A DNA stretch of 64,000 nt from JAXLRU01 sp046330935 (lineage in GTDB: Bacteria; Actinomycetota; Actinomycetes; Actinomycetales; Kineosporiaceae): positions 496,001 through 560,000 of the forward strand of contig JAXLRU010000003.1 of NCBI GenBank assembly GCA_046330935.1, in the 5' to 3' direction. The translations under genes and the position numbers were made by a program. Positions 23,863 to 32,758 of the stretch are shown here, in pieces (within the stretch, counting starts at the first letter, position 1; every line of letters begins with the position of its first letter). A model generated the notes under the pieces. It had not been told where the DNA came from. It saw only the letters and a list, made by a program, of their open reading frames with translations, and did no database searches.

Positions 23863-24709
23863 GGACGGCCTCCTGGTACGTCTCGGGGCGCCGGTCGCGC
23901 AGGTGGAACATCGAGCGGCGGGCGACGGCGAGGGTCTCGGCGACGTCGAGGTGCGCGACGGCGGTGCCGGGGGACTCGCCCGTGGCGGCGAGCACCTCGC
24001 CGCCGGGGCCGACCACCTTGGCGTGGGCGACGAATCGGAGCCGGCCGAAGCTGCCGGTCTGGTTGCTGGCCACCCACACGACCTGGTTCTCCAGCGCGCG
24101 GGCGGCGTCGAAGAGGTTGAAGCGAGTGGTCCAGCGGTCCTCGGCGATCGACGCGGCGGTGGCGGTGCGCGAGGCGGGCCAGGCGGAGATGCAGGCGATC
24201 ACCTCGGCCCCGTCGAGGGCGAGCGCGCGGGCGGCCTCGGGGAAGGCCTTGTCGTAGCAGATCAGCAGGCCGAGGCGGCCGATCGGGGAATCGAAGGCCG
24301 AGAAGCTGTCGCCCGCCGAATAGAACAGGCTCTCCCCGAGGGGCTGGTGGACCTTGCGGTGCAGGCCGATCACGCCGTCGCCGGTCACCGCGGCCGCCGT
24401 GTTGAACCGCTGCCCGCCGTCGGCCTCGCAGAAGCCCACGACGACCGTCATCTCGCGCGCCAGCTCCGCGACCCGGCGCAGCACCGGCCCGTCGACGTCC
24501 ATCACGGGCGGCAGGTCGTCGGGGCGCTCGGCGTGGCTGCCGTCGCGGCCCGGGCCGAGCACCGACAGGTACCCGCCCAGGCACGCCTCGGGCAGGGCCA
24601 GCAGGTCCACGCCGCGGGCGCGGGCGTCGGCCACCAGCGCGGCGATCTGGGCCAGGTTCTCCTCGACGTCGCGGCCGAAGCCCGCGGCCACCGCCGCCAG
24701 CCCGGTCAC
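23855..24709 (-). CDS. Nit6803/MSMEG_0566-type nitrilase (NitC-like), catalytic
   Basis: The 284-aa aliphatic nitrilase hydrolyses a nitrile to the acid and ammonia (or to an amide). The full catalytic triad is present: Glu in LLALPEACLGGYL, Lys in LHRKVHQPLGE and Cys in LGLLICYDKAFPEA. The segment NQVVWVASNQTG is also typical. GTG 24709 is the start because it overlaps the stop of the preceding gene (GTGA); the frame is open far upstream only as a shadow. In Nit1C clusters this enzyme is linked to nitrogen starvation and, in pseudomonads, to growth on cyanide. The substrate here is not shown by sequence. Confidence 0.92.
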   Translation of the reverse strand: MTGLAAVAAGFGRDVEENLAQIAALVADARARGVDLLALPEACLGGYLSVLGPGRDGSHAERPDDLPPVMDVDGPVLRRVAELAREMTVVVGFCEADGGQRFNTAAAVTGDGVIGLHRKVHQPLGESLFYSAGDSFSAFDSPIGRLGLLICYDKAFPEAARALALDGAEVIACISAWPASRTATAASIAEDRWTTRFNLFDAARALENQVVWVASNQTGSFGRLRFVAHAKVVGPGGEVLAATGESPGTAVAHLDVAETLAVARRSMFHLRDRRPETYQEAVRA

Positions 24710-26181
24710 GCCGCACCGAGCCCGGTCACGGGGCCGGCGACGGCGAGGGTCTCGACGCCGTCGGGCCAGCGCAGGCGCACGCCGGCGCCCTCGACCAGCT
24801 CGCCGCACTCCCGCGAGGCCAGCTCCTGGGGCAGGGCGTCGGCGAGGTCGGGCGGCAGGTCGCACACCACGTCCGCCTCGTGCGCGGTGAGCATCCCGTA
24901 CCCGGGGAAACAGGTGAACCAGGCGCCGACCCCGGCGCCGTCGGGCACCGGCACGGCCGCGACGTCGAGCACCGCCGCGCAGCCCGACGCCTCGGCGAGC
25001 ATCCCCGCCGTCCCGACCAGCCCCGCCATCGACACGTCCTTGGCCGCCGTGGGGTCCATCGCCGTCACCACCCTCGTCATCGCGCGCAACTGGTCGGGGG
25101 TGCGCCCGGACGTCGAGTCCCACTGCGCACCGGTGTAGCCGGGCCGCCAGCCGCCGCCGAGATCGGCGGTCAGGCGCAGCCGCTGTCCGGGGGCGCCGCC
25201 CCCGCCGGGGACGGGCCGCGAGGTGCGGCCCAGCGCGGTCACCGACAGCGCCGCCGGGACGCCGAGCTGCGTGTGGCCGCCGAGCACCGGCACGCCCCAC
25301 GCGGCCGCGGCGTCGGCGAGGCCCGCGAGCACCCGCCGAGCGAAGGACGCGTCCCGCGCGCCCACGGCGTCGAGCAGGCCCACCGGCGTCGCGCCCATCG
25401 CCGTCAGGTCGTTGACGTTGACCAGCACCGAGCACCAGCCCGCCCACCAGGGGTCGCGCTCGACCATCGACGGCAGGATCGCGTCGCACGCCGCCACCAG
25501 GTCGCTGCCCGGCACGGGCGCCCCGTCGTCGCCCACGAACCCGCTCGCGGCACCCCGCAGGGGGTCGCCGAGCAGCCCGGCGAGCGCGGCCTTCGTGCGG
25601 TCGACCAGCCGCTGCACGCGGTGCACGGGCCAGTCGAGGACGACGTGCGCCCGCCCGTGCAGCTCGATCCGCTCGCGCACCTGCCAGCCGAGGCGGGTGA
25701 ACAGGACGACGTTGCGCGCCTGCACCGTCGCGTCGAAGCGCAGCGCCCGGGCCTGCTCGGCCGCCGCGCAGGCTGCCCTCACGAGCGCCGCGCCCACGCC
25801 GATCCGTCGCCGCGCCGCGGGGGCCACGACGAGCCGCGAGCCACGCCACCAGCCGAGGTCGCGCTCGCGGGTCGCCGGGTGCGGGGCCGGGTGGATCCGG
25901 ACGCCGCCGAGCAGCTCGGGTGCGCTCGCGCCGGCGTCAGTGCCCGTGCCAGTCCCCGTGCTCCAGGCGAGCAGGACGATCGTGCGGGGGTCGTCGTCGA
26001 CGTCGTCGGCGTCGGTGCCCGCGAACATCCCCTGCTCGGCGACGAACACCTCCCGCCGCAGCCGCCGGTAGGCCTCGAGGTCGGCGCGCGAGCGTGCGGG
26101 CTGCACGATCCAGGGCGCGGGCCCGGGCGCGGGGACGCCGGTGGCGGTGCCGGTGAGGATGCCGTGGTCGAGGACGCTCAT
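24706..26181 (-). CDS. GNAT acetyltransferase-AIR synthase fusion (MSMEG_0567/Sll0787 type, NitE-NitF)
   Basis: The 491-aa two-domain protein starts at ATG 26181 after AAGGAG. Residues 1 to about 175 form a GNAT fold with the acetyl-CoA-binding region SRLVVAPAARRRIGVGAALV and an N-terminal YRRLRREVFVAEQGMF. From about residue 185 a PurM/AIR synthase-like ATP-binding domain begins, with GFVGDDGAPVPGSDLV, VLVNVNDLTAMGATP and VLGGHTQLGVPAAL. In many Nit1C clusters these are two separate genes; here they are fused, which indicates that the two activities act on the same small molecule. The pathway product is not deduced from sequence. Confidence 0.87.
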   Translation of the reverse strand: MSVLDHGILTGTATGVPAPGPAPWIVQPARSRADLEAYRRLRREVFVAEQGMFAGTDADDVDDDPRTIVLLAWSTGTGTGTDAGASAPELLGGVRIHPAPHPATRERDLGWWRGSRLVVAPAARRRIGVGAALVRAACAAAEQARALRFDATVQARNVVLFTRLGWQVRERIELHGRAHVVLDWPVHRVQRLVDRTKAALAGLLGDPLRGAASGFVGDDGAPVPGSDLVAACDAILPSMVERDPWWAGWCSVLVNVNDLTAMGATPVGLLDAVGARDASFARRVLAGLADAAAAWGVPVLGGHTQLGVPAALSVTALGRTSRPVPGGGGAPGQRLRLTADLGGGWRPGYTGAQWDSTSGRTPDQLRAMTRVVTAMDPTAAKDVSMAGLVGTAGMLAEASGCAAVLDVAAVPVPDGAGVGAWFTCFPGYGMLTAHEADVVCDLPPDLADALPQELASRECGELVEGAGVRLRWPDGVETLAVAGPVTGLGAA

Positions 26182-26182
26182 G

Positions 26183-27337
26183 TCAGGCTCCTTCCGCAGC
26201 CAGTGCCGAGCAGGCCCCGCAGGCCGCGCACCCGGCGCCCTGGTCGGCACCGCGCATGTCGGCGGCGCGCAGCAGCGCCGCGACCCGGGCCGTGATCCCG
26301 GCGACGACGAGCGGGTCGGGCGCCGGGGCGTGGTCGACGTCGACGGCGAGGGTGCCCGCGAGCGGCCGGTAGGGGACGACGAACGGGTAGACGCCCATGG
26401 CGATCAGCTCGCCCGCGCCGGCGACGAGCTCGTCGGGGTCCTCGCCGAGGCCTACGAGCAGGTAGGTGGAGACCCGGTTGCGGCCGAACACGCGCACCGC
26501 CTCCGCCCACGCGGCGCGGTACTCGCTCAGCGGCACGGAGCCCTTGCCGGGCATCCAGCGCCGACGCACGTCGTCGTCGAGGGACTCGACGTGGATGCCG
26601 ATCGCCGTCGCGCCCGCCTCGTGCAGGTCGGTGATCGCGGCCAGGTCGGCGGGCGGCTCGCACTGCACCTGGATCGGCAGGTGCGGGACGGCCTCGTGGA
26701 CGGCGCGCACGCACCGCGCGAGGTGGGTGGCGCCGCGGTCGCGGCCGGTCGACGTCCCGGTCGTCATCACCATCTGGGTGACGCCGTCCAGCTCGACCGC
26801 GGCCTTGGCGACGGCCGCGAGGTCGGCGGGGCTCTTGACCGCGACGGTCGAGCCCTGCCGCAGCGACTCCTCGATGGCGCAGAACCGGCAGCGCTGCGAC
26901 TCGTCGTAGCGCATGCAGGTCTGGACGACGGTGGTGGCGAGCACGCGGTCGGAGTGCAGCCGGGCGAGCTTGTCGTAGGGCACCCCCTCGGGGGTGATGA
27001 GGTCGTAGAAGCGGGGGCGGGCCACGGCCTCGACGTCCAGGCCGGTGTCGGCGCCGTCGAAGAGCAGCCGCCCCGCGCTGACCGTGTAGGGGCTGGTGGG
27101 GTCGAGGGGGAGGGCCGCGCCGATGCCGCCCAGGAGCACGTGCCCGTCGTCGCTGGGCCCGGCGCCCGCGCGCCGGGACACCGGGGCGTCCAGGCGCGAG
27201 ACGCCCCGGATCGCGACGTCGACGCGGGTGCCGCGCCGCTGCGGCGTCCAAGTGGTGGACCCGCAGGCGCGCGGGGGCGCCACGGCGGGGACGGCGGTGG
27301 TGTCGTCGAGCTGCCCGGACGGCAGCGGCGCGGCCAT
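26183..27337 (-). CDS. MSMEG_0568-type radical SAM enzyme (NitD-like)
   Basis: This 384-aa radical S-adenosylmethionine protein uses a 4Fe-4S cluster. The cluster cysteines are spaced C-x8-C-x2-C (TCMRYDESQRCRFCAIEE), not the common C-x3-C-x2-C; this wider spacing is typical of the family. The TIM-barrel core continues with QMVMTTGTSTGRDRG and IGIHVESLDDDVRRRW. A second Cys cluster closes the protein (GCAACGACSA) and may bind an auxiliary cluster. ATG 27337 is preferred; the frame extends upstream only over the neighbour. It sits 11 bp after the MSMEG_0572-type gene. The reaction it performs in the Nit1C pathway is unknown. Confidence 0.9.
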   Translation of the reverse strand: MAAPLPSGQLDDTTAVPAVAPPRACGSTTWTPQRRGTRVDVAIRGVSRLDAPVSRRAGAGPSDDGHVLLGGIGAALPLDPTSPYTVSAGRLLFDGADTGLDVEAVARPRFYDLITPEGVPYDKLARLHSDRVLATTVVQTCMRYDESQRCRFCAIEESLRQGSTVAVKSPADLAAVAKAAVELDGVTQMVMTTGTSTGRDRGATHLARCVRAVHEAVPHLPIQVQCEPPADLAAITDLHEAGATAIGIHVESLDDDVRRRWMPGKGSVPLSEYRAAWAEAVRVFGRNRVSTYLLVGLGEDPDELVAGAGELIAMGVYPFVVPYRPLAGTLAVDVDHAPAPDPLVVAGITARVAALLRAADMRGADQGAGCAACGACSALAAEGA

Positions 27338-27348
27338 CTCCGCCGTCC

Positions 27349-27876
27349 TCAGAGGTTGTAGGTCGAGTTGATGATGGCGCCCTTGCGGGCGTAGTGGATC
27401 ACGGCGTCCTGGACGTCGAGGGGGTGCGCCGGGATCACGCCGGCGATCAGGTCCTCCTCGCGGCAGCCGTGCAGCGCCATCCCGAACCGGCAGCACAGCA
27501 CGGTGCCGCCCTCGCCGATGAACGTCTTGATCGCGTCGTTGATGTTCTGGTTGCCGGGGAACGCGACGTCGCCCGTGGTCGGGAAGCCGCGGGTGTCCAT
27601 GCAGGCCAGCGCGCCCGGACCGTAGAAGTAGATGACCGACTCGAAGCCCTTCCGCAGCGCGCGGGTGGCCTGCAGGATCGCGACGAAGCTCACCGACGAC
27701 TCGTGCGGGACGCCGTGCACGAGGGTGAGGTAGGACTCCCCGCCCTCGGCCTGGTAGTCCGGGAAGATCTTGGTGGAGCCGTAGAGGTTGGTGCCCTTCG
27801 GCTGGCTGGGGTGGGGGACCTCCGCCACGGACTTCTCCATGGCGGCCTTGATCTGGGCGTCGATGTCGTCGCTCAC
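27349..27876 (-). CDS. MSMEG_0572/Sll0783-type nitrogen-starvation protein (NitB-like)
   Basis: The 175-aa protein begins MSDDIDAQIKAAMEKSVAEV. It shows the family core KIFPDYQAEGGESYLTLVHG and a conserved run of Cys residues (GTVLCCRFGMALHGCREED) that suggests metal or redox chemistry. It has no export signal. The cyanobacterial homologue (Sll0783) is linked to the nitrogen-starvation response. In the operon it precedes the radical SAM gene. The fold resembles DsrE-like proteins (inference from the Cys loop). Confidence 0.88.
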   Translation of the reverse strand: MSDDIDAQIKAAMEKSVAEVPHPSQPKGTNLYGSTKIFPDYQAEGGESYLTLVHGVPHESSVSFVAILQATRALRKGFESVIYFYGPGALACMDTRGFPTTGDVAFPGNQNINDAIKTFIGEGGTVLCCRFGMALHGCREEDLIAGVIPAHPLDVQDAVIHYARKGAIINSTYNL

Positions 27877-27937
27877 GCACTGCTCCTGGTGTCTCGGGCC
27901 GGGTCTTTCTGTCTCTCGAGTGCCTCGCCGGTGTCGT

Positions 27938-28762
27938 TCAGCCGTAGAGGGACCCGAAGTTCTCGGTGAAGAAGTGGCGGGCCAGCTCGCCGTCGCCCGC
28001 GGCCTTGGCCAGCCGGGCGTGCTCGCCCTCGACGTCGCCCCACGGGGTGTCGGAGGCGAACAGGACGCGGTCGTGGCCGATCCCGCGGGCCTCGATCTGC
28101 TCGACCAGCCACGCGGGGGCGAAGCCGACCGCCCAACTCGTGTCCGTGTAGACGCGCTTGCCGGCGGCGATCCAGTCGAAGAGGCGGCCGCCGATCAGCT
28201 TCATGTGGCCGCTGACGCCGCCGCCGAGGTGGACGAGGTGGATCTTCGTGTCGTCGCCGTAGCGGTCGACGAGCGTGCCGACCTGGTCGACGTCGCTGGC
28301 CCCGCCGGGGCTGGTGTGCACGTGGACGACGAGGTCCAGCGCCGCCGCCGTGGTGAAGATCCGGTCGAGTTCGGCGGCGCAGTCGGGGTCGGTGGCCGAG
28401 CCGCCGAGCAGGAAGCTCGTCTTCAGCGCGACGACGCCCTTCTCCTTCGCGAGGTTCAGCGCCGTGGCGTTGCGCTCGGCGTCGCCCGCCTTCGGCGAGA
28501 CCCAGAGACCGGCGCGGATCCGGTCGTCCTTCTGCGCCGCCTCCACCACGAGCTCGTTGAACCCGAACGCGACGTCGGGGTCGGGGACGCCGTAGTTCGG
28601 CAGCACCAGCGCGCGCTCGACGCCTGCGGCGTCGAGGTCGGCGATCAGGTCGTCGATGGTCTCGACGGCCGTGGTGTCGGGGCTGATCGCCGGGCCGCCG
28701 TAGAAGGGGTAGGCGGGGAGCCGGCCGAGGTGTCGGTGGGCGTCCCACAGCTTCCGTGGCAT
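27938..28762 (-). CDS. Amidohydrolase-2 type metal-dependent hydrolase, first gene of the Nit1C operon
   Basis: This 274-aa TIM-barrel hydrolase has the N-terminal metal motif WDAHRHLGRLP (HxH), a barrel His in LVVHVHTSPGGAS and IHLVHLGGGVSGH, and the C-terminal Asp in VLFASDTPWGDVEGE. These are the ligands of the amidohydrolase-2 (aminocarboxymuconate-semialdehyde decarboxylase-like) family. It is 61 bp upstream of the NitB-like gene on the same strand and has its own upstream region with GTTTC repeats. It is not part of the minimal Nit1C set, so it may act on a cluster-specific substrate, such as hydrolysis or decarboxylation of an amide or imine product. That is inference. Confidence 0.8.
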   Translation of the reverse strand: MPRKLWDAHRHLGRLPAYPFYGGPAISPDTTAVETIDDLIADLDAAGVERALVLPNYGVPDPDVAFGFNELVVEAAQKDDRIRAGLWVSPKAGDAERNATALNLAKEKGVVALKTSFLLGGSATDPDCAAELDRIFTTAAALDLVVHVHTSPGGASDVDQVGTLVDRYGDDTKIHLVHLGGGVSGHMKLIGGRLFDWIAAGKRVYTDTSWAVGFAPAWLVEQIEARGIGHDRVLFASDTPWGDVEGEHARLAKAAGDGELARHFFTENFGSLYG

Positions 28763-28784
28763 GGCTCAAGGCTCAGGAGCGTTC

Positions 28785-28811
28785 GTTTCGGCTTGGTTTC
28801 GCGTGGAATTC
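28785..28811 (-). promoter_or_regulatory. Candidate GlnR-type boxes upstream of the Nit1C operon
   Basis: On the minus strand the pentamers GAATT, GAAAC and GAAAC follow each other with exactly 6 nt between (28807-28811, 28796-28800, 28785-28789). Actinobacterial GlnR binds alternating gTnAc and GaAAc pentamers with 6-nt spacing. Position (23-49 bp before the ATG at 28762) and the nitrogen-starvation theme fit. Two pentamers match well, one poorly, and a fourth was not found. Confidence 0.35.
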
Positions 28812-28885
28812 CTTGTCGGAACCAGCTCGTAAGGGCTGCGTTGCCGCGCGTCGGGAAGGTTTCGCCACGGGCCGCGTGCACAAGC

Positions 28886-28922
28886 AGCGGGGGTCCCGGC
28901 CATCCCGGCCGGAACCCCCGCT
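28886..28922 (-). terminator. Hairpin terminator after the SGNH-like/LamG gene
   Basis: Arms 28886-28901 and 28907-28922 (AGCGGGGGTCCCGGCC and its complement with one mismatch) pair around a 5-nt loop. The hairpin lies 26 bp past the stop of the minus-strand gene at 28949 and shields the Nit1C promoter region. Confidence 0.75.
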
Positions 28923-28948
28923 GTCGTCAGTCTGTTTCGGGCTCGAGG

Positions 28949-31210
28949 TCAGCGGACGCGCCGGAACAGCGCTTCCACCTGGGTGGGCGACAGTGCGTAC
29001 CCCCAGACCTGAGCAGTGCTGAGCTGCCCCTTGAACCAGCCGCTGCCCCTGCCGAGGGCGAAGGACCCCGTCCCCTGCCACAGTGCGGGGACGGTCGCGG
29101 TCCCGGACTGCACACCGTTGACGTAGAGGCTGGCGGTCCTCGTGGTCGAGTTGTACGTGACGGTGAGGTGCGTCCACGTGCCGGCGGCGGGGCCGGCGGT
29201 CGCCCTGACCTGGTATTGCGTAGGTGCGGCGACGTCAGCCGACGTCGTGACGAACTCCCAGGCGTTGTCCGCCTTGCGGTACTCCAGGCGGTAGGTCCAT
29301 CCCGTCGTGCCGTTCTGCGCCGCGATCGTGCGGTCCGCCGTGAGGTCGGCAGCCTTCACCCATGCGGAGAGCGAGAAGCTCTTCGCGGTGTTGACGGGAG
29401 CAATCGTCGTTGCCGCCCGGCCGGTCGCTCCGTCGAGCGAGAGCACGTTCCCGAACGTCGTGTCCGCGACCGAGGAAGCACCCGTCGTGGTGGAGAGGGG
29501 GTTGGCCCCCGCTCCGGTGAGGAACGGATTCCGAGTGTCGGATGCAGTGTCGGATGCAGTGTCGGAACCGGTGAGGTCATCGAGCAACCACGTGTCCGTG
29601 GCGCCGAGATTCGCACTGGCGAGGGCGGCGAAGCCCGCATTCGTCAGATTGACACGGTCGCTGAAGGCGGCGTTCGGATCGAGCGCGACGCGGCCGGTGG
29701 TGGGGTTGGCGATGCCGACCGCGTCATCACTGTTGAGGTAGTAGTACGCCGACACGTCCGACGGGAACGGGTTGTCGCGTTCCGACAGTTCGCCGTTGAC
29801 CATCTGCCGCTGGTCGTCGATGCCGTCGGTGCACGGGTCGTACGACGTCGTTCCCGCGGCCCCTTCGCCGGCGTACCCGGCGCACGGCGTGAGCCCGAAC
29901 ATCGTTACGTCGATGTGCCTGCCTTGGATGTAGGAGAGCAGCTCGGGATAGCCGGTCGTGACCAGATCGGCGGCGGTGCGGCCGTGCAGCACGTCCGACA
30001 GCCCTTGATTGATGACGACCGTTTTCAGACCTGGTAGGGAGAGGACGTCCCGGTCGATACGCGAGAGCAGGCTGGGCCCGCCCGCCGTGTAGGTCCTTCC
30101 GTTGTAGACGACGCTACGAGGGTCGTCCCGCATCAGCTCGTTGGCCTTCATGCCCGACGAGACCGTGCCGAAGGGCGAGGCGGTGGTGGGTGCAGCTTGT
30201 CCCAACACGTCGGAGAGCCGTACCGATTTTCCGCCGCCGCTCTCACCGTCGCCGGGTCCGGCGTCGATCAGACCATCGCCGACAACCGCCAGGGTGGGAA
30301 CTCCCGCAGTGGCGACGTCCACCTCGGTGAGGATGTCGGTGTGCCAGCCGTAGTAACCGTTGTGGACGAACACGTCGAGCGTGCTGTCGGGGTCGGCAGT
30401 GTGATCGCCGGTGCCCGGCTGTGAGACGTACTCCGTCGCCGTGTTCGCCCACGAGTGCTCGGGCAGTGTGGGCACGGAGTTGGCCAACTGGTACGACACC
30501 AGCAGGTACTTGTTCGCCGTCACTGTGTAAGGCAGGGGGTCGCTCCACACCATGCCACCGATGGGCACCGTCGTCCCTGCTGCTCCGCCGAAGGTCAGCG
30601 GGGTGAAGGAGGTGCTCGGTTTCGGGGACGGTAGGCCGCTGGAGAGGAATCCAGCGGACAAGGCGACGGTGGCGTGGGAGATCTTGAGGGGAGCGCTCCC
30701 GCGCCAGTTCTCGAGCTTGACGCGCAGTGCCGTGCCGGAGACGGACGTCTTGAGCGCCACCCTGAACGTCTGATTGTTGTAGTTGGGGACGACGCCGTTC
30801 GCGTCCGGCCAGAGGAAGTTGTACGCCCGTTCGGCCGGGTTGGCCCAGCCCCCGGTCCACGACGTACCCCTCTGGACGGCGTGATGGCGGTGGTCGTGTT
30901 GCGGAACGACATCCCGAACAGGTGGAGCCCTTCACTCACCAGGTCTGCCACAGTGTTGCTGCCGTCGGGCAGGGTGACGCTGACGATCGTCTTGCCCTTG
31001 TCCACGTCGGACAGCGGGACGGACATCGCGTAAATCCGCGGCGGGTATGCGGTGCTCTGCCCGCCGGTGGGCCGGTTGTAGTGCGGCAGCGTCACGGCGG
31101 CGATTGCGCCTGGCCCCTTGGCCCAGTCGGGCATGGGAAGGTCGAAGGTGTGAGTGGTGCCGTCGGAGAAGTTGATGGTCCCTTCGGGCAGGCAGCGCGC
31201 GTCGGGGTTG
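28949..31210 (-). pseudogene. Secreted SGNH-hydrolase-like protein with C-terminal LamG domain; frameshifted and N-terminally cut by an IS
   Basis: The coding frame runs from the IS boundary (GNPDARCLPEGTINFSDG at 31210) to stop at 28949, about 750 codons. A one-base frameshift near 30870 in a GGGG run joins TTTAITPSRG to SWTGGWANPAERAYNF. The middle is SGNH-like but lacks all key residues: VVGDGLIDAG has Gly for the Ser of GDS, VVINQGLSDVL lacks the block III Asn, and FSDRVNLTNAGFAAL has Asn for His. Residues after about 560 form a LamG/ConA-like domain (SFSLSAWVKAADLTADRTIA to LSTAQVWGYALSP). It was probably an exported carbohydrate-binding protein, now broken. The signal peptide is lost with the 5' end. 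Confidence 0.78.
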
Positions 31211-32758
31211 CCCTCTCTGCCAGGCTCCTCTGAGACATGAGGTCCGGCCGAATAGAGGCTGGGTGGGATCGGAGCAGTGGTTCATGGTGCAGGTCGCTAC
31301 CGTCGTGGACGTGGCCGCGAAGCAGGGGGTCCTCGGTCGTCTCGTGCGACTCCGACGGACGTTCACCAACGAAAGGCCAGCGCGCGATCGTCGCGGAGTA
31401 CGACGCCGCCGAGCACGGGCACAAGGGCGCGGTCCTGCGCCGTGAGGGCCTGTACGACTCGCACGTGCAGGAGTGGCGGGCCGCGATCGAGGCCAGCACC
31501 TCGACACGCCGCCGCGACGGGGCCGACGACGGCGCGACGATGGCGAGCGTCGCACCGCGACCTGCAGCGCCTGCGGTCCGCGCGGTTGCAGGCCGAGCTC
31601 GCGGCGAAGGACCAGGTCATCGCCGAGAAGACGCAGGCGTTGGAGGTACTGGGAAAAAGGTGTCGCGTTCTGGAAGCGCTCTCGAACAAGAACGCACGAT
31701 GAAAGCCCAGGTCACGGCCTGGAGAGCAGAGACAGTGTAGGCGTTGACCCCGCTGGTCGGGGTGGTCGCCGCGTGCCGGCTGGTGGGTCGTTCGCGGGCC
31801 ACGCACCATCGAAGGCGAACCCGCCGCCCCGGTGCACGGGCCTCGGCGGCGCACCCGGCTCCCGGGCGAGCTGTCGCCTACCGAGCGCGAGCACGTCCCG
31901 GCCGTGCTGAACAGCCCGCGGTACCGCAACGTGTCGGTCATGCAGGTCTGGGCGTGAGCTTGACGAGGGCCGGTACCACTGCTCGGCGCGCACGATGTAC
32001 CGGATCCTGTCCGCCGCCGCATGAGCCGAGAGCGCCGCCGCTGGGCGAGCCACCTCCGCCCCGGGCGGTACCCGAACTGGCGGCCACCGGCGCGAACCAG
32101 GTCTGGAGCTGGGACATCACCAAGATGCGCGCGGGCCGTCCAAGGGCGTGGTTCCACGCCTACGTCGATCGACATCTTCCTCCCGCTACGTACCCGGCTG
32201 GCGCGTCGAGGCGGTCGAGGACGGCGGCTGGCCGCAGACCTCGTCCGTGACATCGTCGCGGTCCAGGGCACGGCCCCGGGCTACCTTGCACGCCGACGCG
32301 GGGCGGCCATGACCAGCAAGCCACTGGTCTTCCTGCTGGTCGATCTGGACGTGCGACGCACCCACAACCGCCCCCGGACCTCGAACGACAACCCGTACTC
32401 GGAGTCGCAGTTCGGGCGATGAAGTACGTCGGGGACTACCCCGAGCGCTTCGAGAGCATCGGCGCCGCCCGCACCTGGATGGAGGCGTTCATCGCCTGGT
32501 ACAACCACGAGCACCGTCACAGCGGCATCGGCTGGCACACCCCCGCCTCGGTCCACTACGACACCGCCCAGGACGTGCGCGCCGCCCGCCAGGCGACCCT
32601 GGACGCCGCCTGGGCCGCGCACCCCGAGCGCTTCGCCCGCCGACCCTCGCGCCCCGGATCCCCGAAAGCGCGCACATCAACGACCCCGCCCGACGACAAG
32701 GAGCACCCCAACCCACGTAATCAAACAGGTCACGTCTCACTTGACTTGACAACTACCG
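31211..32758 (+). mobile_element. IS3-family insertion sequence, copy 2 (decayed)
   Basis: The element matches copy 1 (6320-7873) from CCCTCTCTGCCAGG to CTTGACAACTACCG, but with numerous one-base insertions and deletions, many in short homopolymers (for example GGGAAAAAGG against GGGAAAAGG), a few substitutions and a net loss of 6 bp. There is no target duplication: the left flank is the cut SGNH-like/LamG gene and the right flank is a cut ISL3 transposase. The arrangement suggests that an adjacent deletion or recombination used this copy, or that the assembly is chimeric or badly polished here. Confidence 0.85.
31284..32720 (+). pseudogene. Broken OrfA/OrfB transposase genes of IS copy 2
   Basis: Fragments of both genes are found in three frames. 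OrfA begins MVQVATVVDVAAKQGVLGRL and loses frame after TFTNE. OrfB carries a TAG where copy 1 has CAG (31738-31740). It then shifts frame several times, although the DDE segments (SWDITKM, NDNPYSESQF, WYNHEHRHSGIG) remain recognisable. No functional transposase can be made from this copy. Confidence 0.85.
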
